DNA of 64,000 nucleotides from Reyranella sp. CPCC 100927 (GCF_007859315.1 NZ_VOHA01000028.1:1-64000), one strand, 5' to 3'; positions 53,382 to 63,083 are shown, counted from the first letter of the stretch. The notes: generated by a model from the letters alone, not told the origin. Made by a program: numbers and translations.

Positions 53382-55433
53382 CTACTTCACCACGATCGTC
53401 TTCTTGGCGAGTACCTTCTTCGTCGACGGCACGACGTAGCGCAGTTCGTATTTGCCGGGCTCCTCCGGCGCACGGATCTGCACTTCATCATCACCGTCGA
53501 CAGCGGCGGTCTCGTCGTAGGCATCCGGATCGCGGTCCGCGGTGACGACGGTCAGGAAGTTGCCCGGGATTCGCGGACCGGTCCATTTCACGTCAAACGA
53601 CTTGCCGGCGCGGACGGTGTCGGGTGCCTCCAACGTGATTTCCAGGGGCGTCGTCGTGATCGCGCGTCGGGCCAGGATCTGGTTGTCGGCGCCGACATAG
53701 CGCAGTTCGTACGTGCCCGGCCGGGCCGGCACGATCAGCTTGCCGTCGTCGGGCTCGGTGCTCTTGGTGTTGAAATACTCGCCATACGCGGACCGCTCCT
53801 GGTCAGCACGCACGACGGTGATGAAATCCCCATCGTTGTTGGGGCCGGTCCACTGGATCGCCACGCGGGCGCCGGCCGGCGCCGAATCGGGCGCGCTCAG
53901 CGTCGCGGCCGTGGCGACAACCGTGATTGTCTTGCGGGCCAGGACCTCGTTGCTCTGGCCGGTCACGTAGCGCAGTTCGTAGGTGCCGGGCCGCCCCGGC
54001 AGCTTCAGGGTCTGCTCGTCGGAGTCGGCGCCCTTGGCATTGAAATAGTCCGTGTAGGCGGTCTTGGCATCCCCGGGCTTCACCACCGTGATGAAATCGC
54101 CGGCGTTGTTGGGGCCGGTCCACTTCACCTTGATGCGGCTGCCGGCCGGTGCGCTGTCGACGGCCTGCAGATCGACCTGGGTCGGCAAAGCCACCACGGT
54201 GCGCCGCGCCAGCACCTGATCGGAGTCACCGGTGACGTAGCGGATCTCGTAGGTACCTGCCTTGTCGGGAACGCGGACCTTGGCCGGGTTGCCGTCGCGC
54301 GTGTGGGCGTAGTCACGGTACACGCTTTTGCCGGCGTCGGGCGGCACGACGGTGATGAAGTCACCATTGCCGTTGGGACCGGTCCAGCCGACATCGACCG
54401 TGCCGCCCAACGTGATTGTCTCGACGGCCTCGAGCGTGGCCATTGCCGGCGTCACGTCGATGGATTGGCGGGCCAGGACCTTGCCCTCGGCATTGCCATA
54501 GACGATGTCGTAGCGACCGGGTTTGTCGGGCGCGCGCATCGGCGCCGGATTACCCGCCGCCGTTTCGGTCATGTTGCCGCTGGTGCCCTCGGTGCCCGGT
54601 GGAACGAAGGCGATGTGGTCGCCCTTGGCGTTGGGACCGGTCCAGTCCACGGTGAGAGAGTCACCGGCGGTGACCGACGTCGGCCCCTTCAGCGTTGCCT
54701 TGGGCAGTGGCGCCTTGGGGGCGCCCGCCATGGGGTTGGGCGTCGGTGCCGGCGGTGGTGCCGCCGCCTCGCGGCCGGCTTCCTTGAGCGCCTCGCGCAG
54801 GGCGCCGGCGTCCTTGGCGCTGAAGTACTTGCCGCCGGTCGCGTTGGCGAGGCAGCGCAAGCCACCTTCGTCCCGGCGCTGGACGTCGAAGCCGATGACA
54901 TGGGTGCGGAAATCCACGCCGAGCTTCTTCAACTCGGCGCCCATGGCGCAGGGATCGGCCTTGCAGGTCTCGATGCCGTCGCTGATCAGGATCACCGTGG
55001 CGGCTTGCTCGGTGAAGCTCAGCGACTGCGCCGCCTGCTTCACCGCTTCCGAGAGTGGCGTCATGCCTTTGGGGTGTATGCCGCCGACGATGCCCATCAG
55101 CCGGCTGGCATCGACCTTGCCGGCGGGCGACAGCACTTCGATGTCGGCGCAATCGCCCTTGCGCCGATGGCCGTAGGCCATCAGCCCGACCTCGACCTTG
55201 GAATCCCAGCCCTTCAGCAGATCGCCCAGCGCATCGCGCGCGACCTCGATCTTGGGCCGGCCGCCGACCGGCGCCAGCATGCTGCCCGACGCATCCAGTA
55301 CGATGATGGTGCGCGGCGCGCCGGTGTTCTTGCTGGTGCTGGCGGTGGTCTGGGCTGGCGTCGGACCGGCGGGCAGGGTTGCGGCAAGGCCGGCAACGAC
55401 GATGGACAACCAGGCTTTGACGCGCAGACGCAA
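53382..55433 (-). CDS. Exported VWA-domain protein with five C-terminal Ig-like repeats
   Basis: No ATG fits; a TTG at 55433 follows GGAGGGG and gives 683 residues with a signal peptide ending AGPTPAQ near residue 28. A von Willebrand A domain follows (about 40-215), with the metal-site motif DASGSM (47-52), a Thr in GMTPLSEAV and VILISDGIETC. Then come five repeats of about 95 residues, each with W-T-G-P-N and G-D-F-I-T-V-V and closing LARxTI, an Ig-like beta-sandwich pattern. Cys-Cys pairs lie in the VWA part (CADIEV, CKADPC, LRCLA). VWA proteins of this type bind partners in the periplasm or at the surface. No partner is suggested by the neighbours. Confidence 0.82.
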   Translation of the reverse strand: MRLRVKAWLSIVVAGLAATLPAGPTPAQTTASTSKNTGAPRTIIVLDASGSMLAPVGGRPKIEVARDALGDLLKGWDSKVEVGLMAYGHRRKGDCADIEVLSPAGKVDASRLMGIVGGIHPKGMTPLSEAVKQAAQSLSFTEQAATVILISDGIETCKADPCAMGAELKKLGVDFRTHVIGFDVQRRDEGGLRCLANATGGKYFSAKDAGALREALKEAGREAAAPPPAPTPNPMAGAPKAPLPKATLKGPTSVTAGDSLTVDWTGPNAKGDHIAFVPPGTEGTSGNMTETAAGNPAPMRAPDKPGRYDIVYGNAEGKVLARQSIDVTPAMATLEAVETITLGGTVDVGWTGPNGNGDFITVVPPDAGKSVYRDYAHTRDGNPAKVRVPDKAGTYEIRYVTGDSDQVLARRTVVALPTQVDLQAVDSAPAGSRIKVKWTGPNNAGDFITVVKPGDAKTAYTDYFNAKGADSDEQTLKLPGRPGTYELRYVTGQSNEVLARKTITVVATAATLSAPDSAPAGARVAIQWTGPNNDGDFITVVRADQERSAYGEYFNTKSTEPDDGKLIVPARPGTYELRYVGADNQILARRAITTTPLEITLEAPDTVRAGKSFDVKWTGPRIPGNFLTVVTADRDPDAYDETAAVDGDDEVQIRAPEEPGKYELRYVVPSTKKVLAKKTIVVK

Positions 55434-55524
55434 TTTCCCCTCCGACAAGGACCGGCGCGATGACCGCCGCGAGGCGCGTGATATGCGAACGCCGCGCTGA
55501 CGGCAACCTGATGGACAGACGGGC

Positions 55525-56403
55525 CTACGGCATGCCGGCGCGCGCCACCGCGCGCCAGGTTTCGAACGTCTCCTGGCCGATGCCGTCAAGCATCGCGCGC
55601 AACGCCCGCATGACGGGCAGCGATGCCGCATCGCCGCCGATCGCCAGCGCCAGGTCGAAGTCCTTGCGCATGATTGCTTGCAGGGAGTTGAAATCATCCC
55701 GTGTCGGGGCCCAGGCGGCATAGGCTTCGCTGGCATCCCGCGCGTTGCGCGAGAAGAAGTTGCGCCCGCTGCTGGCCTCGAACACCGGCACCGCATCCTC
55801 CAGCCGAAGCCCGTTGTCGAGGCCGATGCGGTAGGCTTCGGCTGCGATCATGATGCTGGCGATGCCCATGGCGTTGTTCACGATCTTGGTCGCCTGGCCG
55901 GCGCCCAGGGCGCCGCAGCGAAACACACTCTTGCCCATGCTGGCCATGAGGGGCTGCATCGCGTCGATGTCCTCCGAACGGCCACCCATCATGATCGCCA
56001 GCGTTCCGTCACGTGCCTTGACCAGGCCGCCGCTGACCGGTGCATCGACCACATGGACTCCGAGCGGCTCCAATTCGCGTTGCAACTCATGCATCGTGGC
56101 GGGCGCCACCGTGCCCATGACCACCAGTGTCGGTGGCGTGCCGGACAATCCGGCGCGCAAGCCGTTGTCGCCCAGTGCCACCTGGCGCGCCTGATCGGGT
56201 GTCGCGACCAGAATGATCACGACGTCACAGCCGGCGCAATCGGCAGCACGCCGTGTCGTGCGGACACCCAGGTCGACGAAGGGCGCCAGCGCCTTCTCAC
56301 TCGTGTCGCACACGGTGAGCGCGTAGCCCGCGCCATGGATGCGGCGCGCCATGGGATTGCCCATGGCGCCGACGCCGATGACGGCGACTGTCTTGATGGT
56401 CAT
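55525..56403 (-). CDS. 3-hydroxyisobutyrate dehydrogenase-family oxidoreductase
   Basis: A 292-residue beta-hydroxyacid dehydrogenase. The NAD(P) motif is VIGVGAMGNPMARRIHGAGY (residues 8-27), followed by VVDAPVSGGLVKARDGTLAIMMGG (substrate-binding, about 118-141) and the catalytic Lys in GAGQATKIVNNAMG (near 173). Members oxidise hydroxyisobutyrate, tartronate semialdehyde, 2-hydroxyglutarate and the like. It follows the SDR gene by 9 bp and is on the same strand, so the two may be an operon next to pcaHG. Confidence 0.87.
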   Translation of the reverse strand: MTIKTVAVIGVGAMGNPMARRIHGAGYALTVCDTSEKALAPFVDLGVRTTRRAADCAGCDVVIILVATPDQARQVALGDNGLRAGLSGTPPTLVVMGTVAPATMHELQRELEPLGVHVVDAPVSGGLVKARDGTLAIMMGGRSEDIDAMQPLMASMGKSVFRCGALGAGQATKIVNNAMGIASIMIAAEAYRIGLDNGLRLEDAVPVFEASSGRNFFSRNARDASEAYAAWAPTRDDFNSLQAIMRKDFDLALAIGGDAASLPVMRALRAMLDGIGQETFETWRAVARAGMP

Positions 56404-56412
56404 GACTCACTC

Positions 56413-57165
56413 TCAATGAATGGTGACGCCGCTGTCGACCGACAGAACCTGTCCCGTGGTCACGCGCGCTTCGTCGGAGCCCAGGTAGACGGCCATCTCG
56501 GCGATGTCGAGCGGCTGGCAGGGTCCCAGCAGGTGCGTGTCGGCCAACCCACGCAGCTCCGGTCGATCGTCCAGCAGGCGCGCGATGCGGGGCGTCAGTA
56601 CCAGCCCGGGCGCGATGGCATTCACGCGGACCTTGTCGGCCGCATACTCGGTCGCCATCGAGCGGGTGAGGGACGCGACGCCGCCCTTGGCGGCGGTATA
56701 GCAATCGCGCCCCGGCAACGCCATCAACGCGACCATGGAGGACGTGTTGATGACCGAACCACCGCCGGCCTTGATCATCTCGGGAATGGCGTGCTTGCAG
56801 CACAGGAACGTGCCGTAGAGATCGAGCTTGATCACGCGCCAGAATTCCTCGTCCGGTGCGTCGGTGACACGGGCATCGGCCGCGCTAGAGCCGCCGGCAA
56901 GATTGCACAGCACGTTCAGCCGGCCGAACCGCGCCACCGTCTTGGCCACGGCCGCGCGCACGCTGTCGGCGTCGGTAATGTCGCAGGCGAGCGCCAGGCC
57001 GCGCTCGCCGGCCGCCGCCGCCGCGAGGGACTCCTGCACGCCGTCAGCCAGGATGTCGACGGCTGCGATGGATGCGCCTTCCTCGATATAGCGCGCGCAA
57101 ATGGCACGTCCGATTCCGCCGGCCGCGCCGGTGATGAAAGCCACCTTGCCCTTGAGCCTGTCCAT
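56413..57165 (-). CDS. Short-chain dehydrogenase/reductase
   Basis: The ATG at 57165 with AAAGGAAG upstream gives 250 residues. It has all classical SDR features: TGAAGGIG (12-19), the NAG-equivalent CNLAGGSS, the active-site Ser in INTSSMVAL and YTAAK (Y-x-x-x-K), and the LSVDSGVTIH end. The enzyme reduces or oxidises an alcohol or ketone with NAD(P). It is divergent from pcaH and paired with the 3-hydroxyisobutyrate-type dehydrogenase, suggesting a role in aromatic or side-chain metabolism. Confidence 0.88.
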   Translation of the reverse strand: MDRLKGKVAFITGAAGGIGRAICARYIEEGASIAAVDILADGVQESLAAAAAGERGLALACDITDADSVRAAVAKTVARFGRLNVLCNLAGGSSAADARVTDAPDEEFWRVIKLDLYGTFLCCKHAIPEMIKAGGGSVINTSSMVALMALPGRDCYTAAKGGVASLTRSMATEYAADKVRVNAIAPGLVLTPRIARLLDDRPELRGLADTHLLGPCQPLDIAEMAVYLGSDEARVTTGQVLSVDSGVTIH

Positions 57166-57312
57166 CAGCGCTTCCTTTCGTTTTTGCCGTGGTCGGATAT
57201 TGGACGCCCCGTCGGGATCCTGGCCAAGCGCTTTCGGGCAGGGCGTGCCTGCGGGATTGACCGTTGACCGCACACGCGATTAGGTGCGCTCACGGGCATT
57301 TTGGAGGAACAG

Positions 57313-58014
57313 ATGGACGTGGTCGGTTATCGACGAATCACGCCGGGCACGCAGCCGGAATATCTTCATCCGGCCTATGCCTCGTCGGTGAAGCGCGCGC
57401 CGGGCAAGAAGCTGGTGCTGATGCCGCATACGCTGGGCGAGGTGACGGGACCGGTCTTCGGCCATGACCGCGTGGGACCGGACGACAACGACCTGACCAA
57501 GGGTCACGACGGGCCGCCGATCGGCGAGCGCATCATCGTCGGCGGCCGCGTGCTGGACGGCGACGGCCGGCCGGTGCCGCGCACGCTGGTCGAACTCTGG
57601 CAGTGCAATGCTACCGGTCGCTATCGCCACGACAACGATCAGCACGATGCGCCGCTGGATCCCAATTTCACCGGCGCCGGCCGCACCATCACCGATGACG
57701 AGGGCCGCTATACGTTCACCACGATCAAGCCCGGCGCCTATCCCTGGCCCAACCACTACAACGCCTGGCGGCCGCAGCACCTGCATTTCTCGCTGTTTGG
57801 TCCGAGCTTCATGACCCGACTGGTGACGCAGATGTATTTCCCCGGCGATCCGCTGATGCCGCTCGATCCGATCTTCAACTGCGTCACGGATGCGGCGGCA
57901 CGCGAGCGCATGATCTGCAGCTTCGATATCGAGACCACGGTGCCGGTGTTTGCGCTGGGCTATCGCTTCGACATCGTGCTGCGCGGCCGCGACGCCACGC
58001 CGATGGAGGCGTGA
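57313..58014 (+). CDS. pcaH: Protocatechuate 3,4-dioxygenase beta subunit
   Basis: A 233-residue PcaH, start at the ATG at 57313 with GGAGG upstream. The iron ligands are in KPGAYPWPNHYNAWRPQHLHFS (two Tyr and the His pair HLH), and LVELWQCNATGRYRH is the intradiol dioxygenase signature. With PcaG it cleaves protocatechuate between the hydroxyls to beta-carboxymuconate, the entry of the beta-ketoadipate pathway. pcaG starts 2 bp after the stop. The later pca genes are not in this window. Confidence 0.93.
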   Translation: MDVVGYRRITPGTQPEYLHPAYASSVKRAPGKKLVLMPHTLGEVTGPVFGHDRVGPDDNDLTKGHDGPPIGERIIVGGRVLDGDGRPVPRTLVELWQCNATGRYRHDNDQHDAPLDPNFTGAGRTITDDEGRYTFTTIKPGAYPWPNHYNAWRPQHLHFSLFGPSFMTRLVTQMYFPGDPLMPLDPIFNCVTDAAARERMICSFDIETTVPVFALGYRFDIVLRGRDATPMEA

Positions 58015-58015
58015 G

Positions 58016-58591
58016 ATGGCGAAACTCGTGCCGACGCCGTCGCAGACGGTGGGTCCATACTTCTCGATGGGGCTGACGTGGCTCAACACGGTCGACCTGG
58101 CCAAGGACGCAACGGCCGGCGAACGGATCACCATCACCGGCCGCGTGCTGGATGCCGATGGGGCGCCGATTCCCGACGCCATGCTGGAAGTCTGGCAGGC
58201 TGACGCGCACGGCCGCTACGCACATGCCGAGGATACCCAGGACAAGCCGCGGGATGCCGGTTTCAAGGGCTTCGGGCGCATCGCCACGAACAAGGACGGC
58301 ACGTTCCGGTTCGTGACCGTCAAGCCGGGCGCCGTGCCCGGCCCCGGCAACAGCCTGCAGGCGCCGCACATCGTGGTGGCGCTGTTCATGCGCGGCATGC
58401 TGCGCCATCTCTACACGCGCATCTATTTCGCCGACGAGGCCACCGCCAATGCTGCCGATCCTGTGCTGAGCCTGATCGAGGAGCCGGCACGACGCGCCAC
58501 GCTGGTGGCGCAACGCGCCAATGGTGCTGCCGAATACCGTTGGGACATCGTCATGCAGGGTGCGAACGAGACGGTGTTCTTCGATTGCTAG
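58016..58591 (+). CDS. pcaG: Protocatechuate 3,4-dioxygenase alpha subunit
   Basis: A 191-residue PcaG starting at 58016, directly after pcaH. It opens with PTPSQTVGPYFSMGLTW, which is characteristic of the alpha subunit, and has AMLEVWQADAHGRYAH. The alpha subunit lacks the full iron site and completes the active-site pocket of the beta subunit. It ends with a 4-bp overlap with the convergent exporter gene. Confidence 0.93.
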   Translation: MAKLVPTPSQTVGPYFSMGLTWLNTVDLAKDATAGERITITGRVLDADGAPIPDAMLEVWQADAHGRYAHAEDTQDKPRDAGFKGFGRIATNKDGTFRFVTVKPGAVPGPGNSLQAPHIVVALFMRGMLRHLYTRIYFADEATANAADPVLSLIEEPARRATLVAQRANGAAEYRWDIVMQGANETVFFDC

Positions 58592-59691
58592 GCATCCCGC
58601 CGTGCCGACTCCTCGGTGCGGCCGGCCATGTCCTTGAAGTTCTGCCGCAGTTGCTCCAGCGCGAAGCTGAACGCATAGAGCCGGCCGACGGCCTCGACCG
58701 GCAGGGCGCGGATCAGCCCTTCGTCACGCATGGCCACCAGATCGGTGGTGTACTGGCCGAACGCTGCATTGACGTCGTCCAGCGACGGTGGCTTCGCCCG
58801 CGCGGCCAGGGCCTCGGCCGCGCCTGTCATGAAGCTGCTGGCGGTCGCGGAGGCATGCGCCAAGGCGGGCGCCAGCCGGACGGCCACCGACGCGGGCATC
58901 GGTTCGGTCGCGGTCCGTCGGATCATGACCAGATCGTGCCGTAGCCGCAGCAGGGTCCGCAGGAAAGGCTCGGGGTCGGGTTCGTCGGTCAGGTGACTGC
59001 GGCGCTCGCGACGCGCTTCCTCGAGGGCTGCCTCGACCTGGCTCAGCGCGGTTCGGATGCCGTCTAGTTGTTGCTGGATCTCGGTCTGGTCGGCTTTTTC
59101 GGTTAGGCCAGCCAGCAGGGTGCGCAGCAGCGAGGCGAGTCGCTCCAGCGTCCGGGCGGCGGCGGCGGCGAGTACGCCATGGGCCCGCGCCGGCATCACC
59201 AGCAGCGACACGACGATCCCCACGATGCCGCCGAGCGCGACTTCCAGGGCACGCTCCAGCGCCGCCTCGATCGGGCTGGTGTGCAGGCTGGTCGAGCCCA
59301 GCAGTACGATGATGGCTGTGATGGGTGCGACGCGAAAACTGACCCGCAGCGCCGCCAGCAACGCCAGCGGTGCCAAAGCGACGGCCAGTGCGACACCCAC
59401 GGCGGCGATCTGCGTATGCGGGATCACCGAAGCGACGGCGGCGCCGTAGGCGCCACCAGCCAGCGCGCCGAGCAATTGGTCCATGGCTGCCTTCAAGGAT
59501 CCGCCGACGCTGGTTTGCATGACGATCACGGCGGTGAACACGGCCCAGTAGCCTTGCGGCAGGCCCAGGAGATGCGCGACCGCGAAGGCAACCACGCCGG
59601 CGACGGTGATGCGGATGGCCAGCCGCAGTTCGGCTTGCCGGCGGGCCATCCAGGCGCCGGGCCATCGCCACGGTGTCTCGGCTTTGTCCAT
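58588..59691 (-). CDS. FUSC-family membrane protein (aromatic acid exporter-like), copy 1
   Basis: The ATG at 59691 with GGAGGG upstream gives 367 residues. Several membrane helices cover residues 20-170 (RLAIRITVAGVVAFAVAHLL, GYWAVFTAVIVMQTSVGGSLKAAMDQLLGALAGGAYGAAVAS, GVALAVALAPLALLAAL, GGIVGIVVSLLVMP), then a cytoplasmic helical C-terminus with REERSHLTDEPDPEPFLRTLLRLRHD-like sequence. FUSC proteins, such as AaeB, export hydroxylated aromatic acids. The location next to pcaHG fits release of excess aromatic acid. A paralogue lies directly upstream. Confidence 0.85.
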   Translation of the reverse strand: MDKAETPWRWPGAWMARRQAELRLAIRITVAGVVAFAVAHLLGLPQGYWAVFTAVIVMQTSVGGSLKAAMDQLLGALAGGAYGAAVASVIPHTQIAAVGVALAVALAPLALLAALRVSFRVAPITAIIVLLGSTSLHTSPIEAALERALEVALGGIVGIVVSLLVMPARAHGVLAAAAARTLERLASLLRTLLAGLTEKADQTEIQQQLDGIRTALSQVEAALEEARRERRSHLTDEPDPEPFLRTLLRLRHDLVMIRRTATEPMPASVAVRLAPALAHASATASSFMTGAAEALAARAKPPSLDDVNAAFGQYTTDLVAMRDEGLIRALPVEAVGRLYAFSFALEQLRQNFKDMAGRTEESARRDA

Positions 59692-59768
59692 GCACCCTCC
59701 GCAGCCGGCCGCGGGGCGACCGGAGACCAGCGTCATGGGCTGCAGGTTGGACTGAACCGGCGATGACG

Positions 59769-60899
59769 TCACCCGGTGCCTGCCGCACGGGATGCGGCGC
59801 CGACGGCCTGTGCCGACTCCGTCGTGCGGCCGGCCATGTCCTTGAGGTTTTGCCGCAATTGATCCAGCGCGAAGCTGAACGCGTAGAGTTGGCCAATGTC
59901 GTCGACCGGCAGGGCACGGGTCATCCCGTCGCGGCGCAGCGCCTGAATTTCGCTGGCGTAGGCGCCGATGGCCGCCTCCACCGGCGCGAGATCGGGCGCC
60001 GGGCGGCGATCGGCCAGCGCCAGGCCGGTCTCACGCAGGAATGATGCGGCCGTTTTCGAAACCTGCGCCAGGGCCGGCGCGAGCCGCGTGCGGATCGGCT
60101 CGGGCAGGGGATCGACCGTGGCGCGGTGGATGATGATCAGGTCGTGGCGCAGGCGCAGCACAGTGCGCAGGAACGGCTCCGGATCGGGCGCGTCGGTGAG
60201 GTGGCTTCGCCGCTCGCGACGGGCTTCGTCGGTGGCGGTTTCCAGCTGGATCATCGCCGACCGGATCTTGTCCAGCAGCACCTGGATGGCTTGCCGGTTA
60301 TCGGTGCCGGTCAGGCCGGCCAGCAGCGCCGGTAGGACATCGGCCAGTTGGCCCAACGCGCGGCCGGCCGCCGTCGTGAGCACGCCATGTGCCCGTGCCG
60401 GCACGACGAGCAATGCCACGATCAACCCGACGACGCTGCCCAGCCCGATCTCCAGCACGCGGCTGAGCGCTGAGTCGATCGGGCTGGCGTGCTGGCTGGT
60501 CGTGCCCAGCAGCACGATGATGGCGGTGACCGGTGCCACGCGGAAAGCGGCGCTCAGTGCCGACAACACGGCGAGCGGGGCCAGCGCAGCGACGAGCGCC
60601 AGGCCGACGGTAAGGGGTTGCGTGTGCGGTATCAGCGTGGCGACGACAGCGCCGTAGGCGCCGCCGCTCAACGTGCCGATCAGCCGGTCCAGCGTGGCCT
60701 TGAGCGAGCCGCCGACGCTGGCTTGCATGACGATCACCGAGGTCAGCACGGCCCAATAGCCCTGGGAGAGCCCCAGCGCGGTGGCGAGCGCGAAGGTGAT
60801 GATGCCGGCGACGGTGATGCGCGTGGCGAGTCGCAGCTCGGCGCGCCGACGCGTGAGCCAGTCGGCGATCCGCTGCCAGGATGCGGCAAAGCTTGCCAT
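59769..60899 (-). CDS. FUSC-family membrane protein (aromatic acid exporter-like), copy 2
   Basis: From the ATG at 60899 (GGAGAT upstream) the protein has 376 residues. It aligns along its whole length with its neighbour: RRRAELRLATRITVAGIITF against RRQAELRLAIRITVAGVVAF, GYWAVLTSVIVMQASVGGSLK, LLVVPARAHGVL, EARRERRSHLTDAPDPEPFL and a closing LYAFSFALDQLRQNLKDMAG. It arose by tandem duplication. The two proteins may form a hetero-oligomer or have different substrates. The family has at least six membrane helices in its N-terminal half. Confidence 0.85.
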   Translation of the reverse strand: MASFAASWQRIADWLTRRRAELRLATRITVAGIITFALATALGLSQGYWAVLTSVIVMQASVGGSLKATLDRLIGTLSGGAYGAVVATLIPHTQPLTVGLALVAALAPLAVLSALSAAFRVAPVTAIIVLLGTTSQHASPIDSALSRVLEIGLGSVVGLIVALLVVPARAHGVLTTAAGRALGQLADVLPALLAGLTGTDNRQAIQVLLDKIRSAMIQLETATDEARRERRSHLTDAPDPEPFLRTVLRLRHDLIIIHRATVDPLPEPIRTRLAPALAQVSKTAASFLRETGLALADRRPAPDLAPVEAAIGAYASEIQALRRDGMTRALPVDDIGQLYAFSFALDQLRQNLKDMAGRTTESAQAVGAASRAAGTG

Positions 60900-61024
60900 G
60901 GATATCTCCTGTTGTCCGATCCGGCGCTGGCAGAGCGCTGACGCATCTATTTCGCCTGGCCGTCCGGGCGTCGGCAACCTTCTGACCACTGGTCCCGGCG
61001 GTGGGCCTATGCATAGGATGGCGC

Positions 61025-62035
61025 ATGACCAAAGAGCGCCATGCCCTCAAGCGCGCCGTGCGCCCCGCGACCACGGCAACACCCGACGACACCGAGAGCG
61101 AATCGCTATCGCCCTACCGCCACTTTTCAAGGACCGAATGGGCGGCGCTACGCGAGAACACGCCCGATACGGTGACATCAGGCGAGATCGCCAGAATGCG
61201 CTCGCTCAACGACCGGCTCGATTTGACGGAAGTCGACGACATCTACCTGCCGCTGTCGCGCCTGCTGGCGCTGCATGTGGCGGCGAGCCAGGAACTGTTC
61301 CACGGCCGCAGCCGTTTCCTGGGCACCAGCGACGGCAAGATGCCGTACATCATCGGTATCGCGGGCTCCGTCGCGGTCGGCAAATCGACGACGGCCCGCG
61401 TGCTGCAGGCGCTGCTGGCGGCCTGGCCCGACATGCCCAAGGTCGACCTGGTGACGACAGACGGGTTCCTGTTCCCCAAGTCGGTGCTGGAGCGCGAGCG
61501 CCTGATGGAGCGCAAGGGCTTTCCCGAAAGCTATGACCTGCCGACGATGCGCCGCTTCCTGCACGACGTGAAGGCGGGCAAGCGCCATGTCGCGGCGCCG
61601 GTCTATTCGCACCTGTTCTACGACGTGATGCCGGGAGAACACGTCGTGGTCGACCAGCCCGACATCCTGATCTTCGAAGGCCTGAACGTGCTGCAGCCGG
61701 CGCGCCTGCCGCGCGACGGCAAGGCGATTCCTTTCGTCTCGGACTTCTTTGACTTCTCGATCTACGTCGATGCCGACGAAGCGATCCTGCAGCGCTGGTA
61801 CGTCGACCGTTTCATGACGTTGCGCCAGACCACGTTCCGCGATCCGCGTTCGCACTTCCACAAATACGCCTCGCTGACCGAGGAAGAGGCCGTCGCCACC
61901 GCGACCTCGATCTGGACCCGCATCAACCTGGTGAACCTGCGCGAGAACATCCTGCCCACCCGCCAGCGTGCCGACCTCATCCTGCGCAAGGGCGAAAGTC
62001 ACCTGGTTGAGGAGGTGATGCTGCGGAAGTTGTAA
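61025..62035 (+). CDS. coaA: Type I pantothenate kinase
   Basis: A 336-residue CoaA. It phosphorylates pantothenate with ATP, the first and feedback-regulated step of coenzyme A synthesis. The P-loop is [12 protein letters not shown] (111-122), TTDGFLFP carries the substrate-binding Asp, and VYSHLFYDV and FEGLNVLQ are typical of the prokaryotic type I enzyme. [15 protein letters not shown] marks the N-terminal family block. The first 28 residues are variable. A REP-like element follows the stop codon. Confidence 0.95.
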   Translation: MTKERHALKRAVRPATTATPDDTESESLSPYRHFSRTEWAALRENTPDTVTSGEIARMRSLNDRLDLTEVDDIYLPLSRLLALHVAASQELFHGRSRFLGTSDGKMPYIIGIAGSVAVGKSTTARVLQALLAAWPDMPKVDLVTTDGFLFPKSVLERERLMERKGFPESYDLPTMRRFLHDVKAGKRHVAAPVYSHLFYDVMPGEHVVVDQPDILIFEGLNVLQPARLPRDGKAIPFVSDFFDFSIYVDADEAILQRWYVDRFMTLRQTTFRDPRSHFHKYASLTEEEAVATATSIWTRINLVNLRENILPTRQRADLILRKGESHLVEEVMLRKL

Positions 62036-62041
62036 GTGCTG

Positions 62042-62111
62042 TCATCCCGAGCGCAGCGAGGGATCTCCTGCGAGCGACGCAGTGCGCCATTACGAGGAGA
62101 TCCCGGGATGA
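62042..62111. repeat. REP/MITE-like inverted repeat, copy 5 (right arm truncated)
   Basis: The left end TCATCCCGAGCGCAGCGAGG is intact; the right arm keeps only GAGATCCCGGGATGA. The core has the GACGCAGTGCG stretch shared with copies 1 and 3. It lies between convergent genes. Confidence 0.75.
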
Positions 62112-62115
62112 CGGG

Positions 62116-63018
62116 TTAGTTCAGACTGAACGCCTCCAGCGCCGCCTGAGCGATCGGTGCGCCCCATTCCTGCACGAAGTGGCCGCCGTCGGCGACTTCG
62201 AACGGCGGCGGGCAGTTGCGGATATGGGCGCGCAGGTCGGCCATCACGGGTGGCCCGAGAACCGGGTCCTTCATGCCCACCGCCATGAAGCTTTGGCCGC
62301 GCCAGTCGTGGCGCCACCAGTCGCGCGCCCGGCGCGACAACGCGGCGCCGTCAGCGTCAGGGCGGTCGCAGACGAGGTTGGGGAAGCGGCGTACACCGGC
62401 CTTGTATCGGGCGTCGGGGAAGGGCGCGTCGTAGGCGGCGGCCTCGGCCGCGCTCAGATGCGGACAGGCGCGCTTGAGCAGGTCGCCGATCGCCATGTCC
62501 GGCGACCGGTTGTTGAAGGCGCGCCAGGCCAGGAAGGCTTCGCCCAGCGGCGCGTCGCCGGTGGCCAGCATGGTGTTCATCACCAGCAGCCGCGTGAAGC
62601 GGTCGGGCTGGTCCATCGGCAGGGTCAGACCCAGCAGGCCACCCCAGTCCTGGCACACCAGGCAGATGTTGCGCAGGTCCAAGCGTTCGATGAGGCGCAG
62701 CAGGACCGTGCGGTGGAACGTAAAGGTGTAGACGGTCTCATCGGTCGGCTTGTCGGAGCGGCCGAAGCCGATGAGGTCCGGCGCCACGACACGATGGCCG
62801 GCCGCGGTGAACACCGGAATCATGTGCCGGTACAGGTAGCTCCACGTCGGCTGTCCGTGCAGGCACAGGAACGTAGTCGGCGCGCCAGGCGGGCCCTCGT
62901 CGAGATAGTGCAAACGCAGTCCGGTGAAAGGATCGCCGAGATCGTCCACATAACGCGGGGCGTAGGCGAAGCCGGGCAGGTCGGCGAAGCGGTCGTCGGG
63001 GGTGCGCAGGGTGGACAA
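62116..63018 (-). CDS. Haloalkane dehalogenase-like alpha/beta hydrolase
   Basis: A 300-residue hydrolase of the haloalkane dehalogenase type. HGQPTWSYLYRHM (54-66) gives the oxyanion hole, VCQDWGGLLG (121-130) the nucleophile Asp124 with the halide-binding Trp125, GMKDPVLG (near 251) the acid, and GGHFVQEWG (near 278) the His. The position of the acid after strand seven fits subfamily I. These enzymes remove halogen from haloalkanes by an ester intermediate. Epoxide hydrolases share the fold, but the QDWGG motif favours dehalogenase. No associated genes for halogenated compound metabolism are near. Confidence 0.83.
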   Translation of the reverse strand: MSTLRTPDDRFADLPGFAYAPRYVDDLGDPFTGLRLHYLDEGPPGAPTTFLCLHGQPTWSYLYRHMIPVFTAAGHRVVAPDLIGFGRSDKPTDETVYTFTFHRTVLLRLIERLDLRNICLVCQDWGGLLGLTLPMDQPDRFTRLLVMNTMLATGDAPLGEAFLAWRAFNNRSPDMAIGDLLKRACPHLSAAEAAAYDAPFPDARYKAGVRRFPNLVCDRPDADGAALSRRARDWWRHDWRGQSFMAVGMKDPVLGPPVMADLRAHIRNCPPPFEVADGGHFVQEWGAPIAQAALEAFSLN

Positions 63019-63083
63019 GGGCGTCTCCGAGACTAAACGGCAGGCTTGAAGCCTGCTGAAAAAGCCTTACAAGTCAATCTGTT

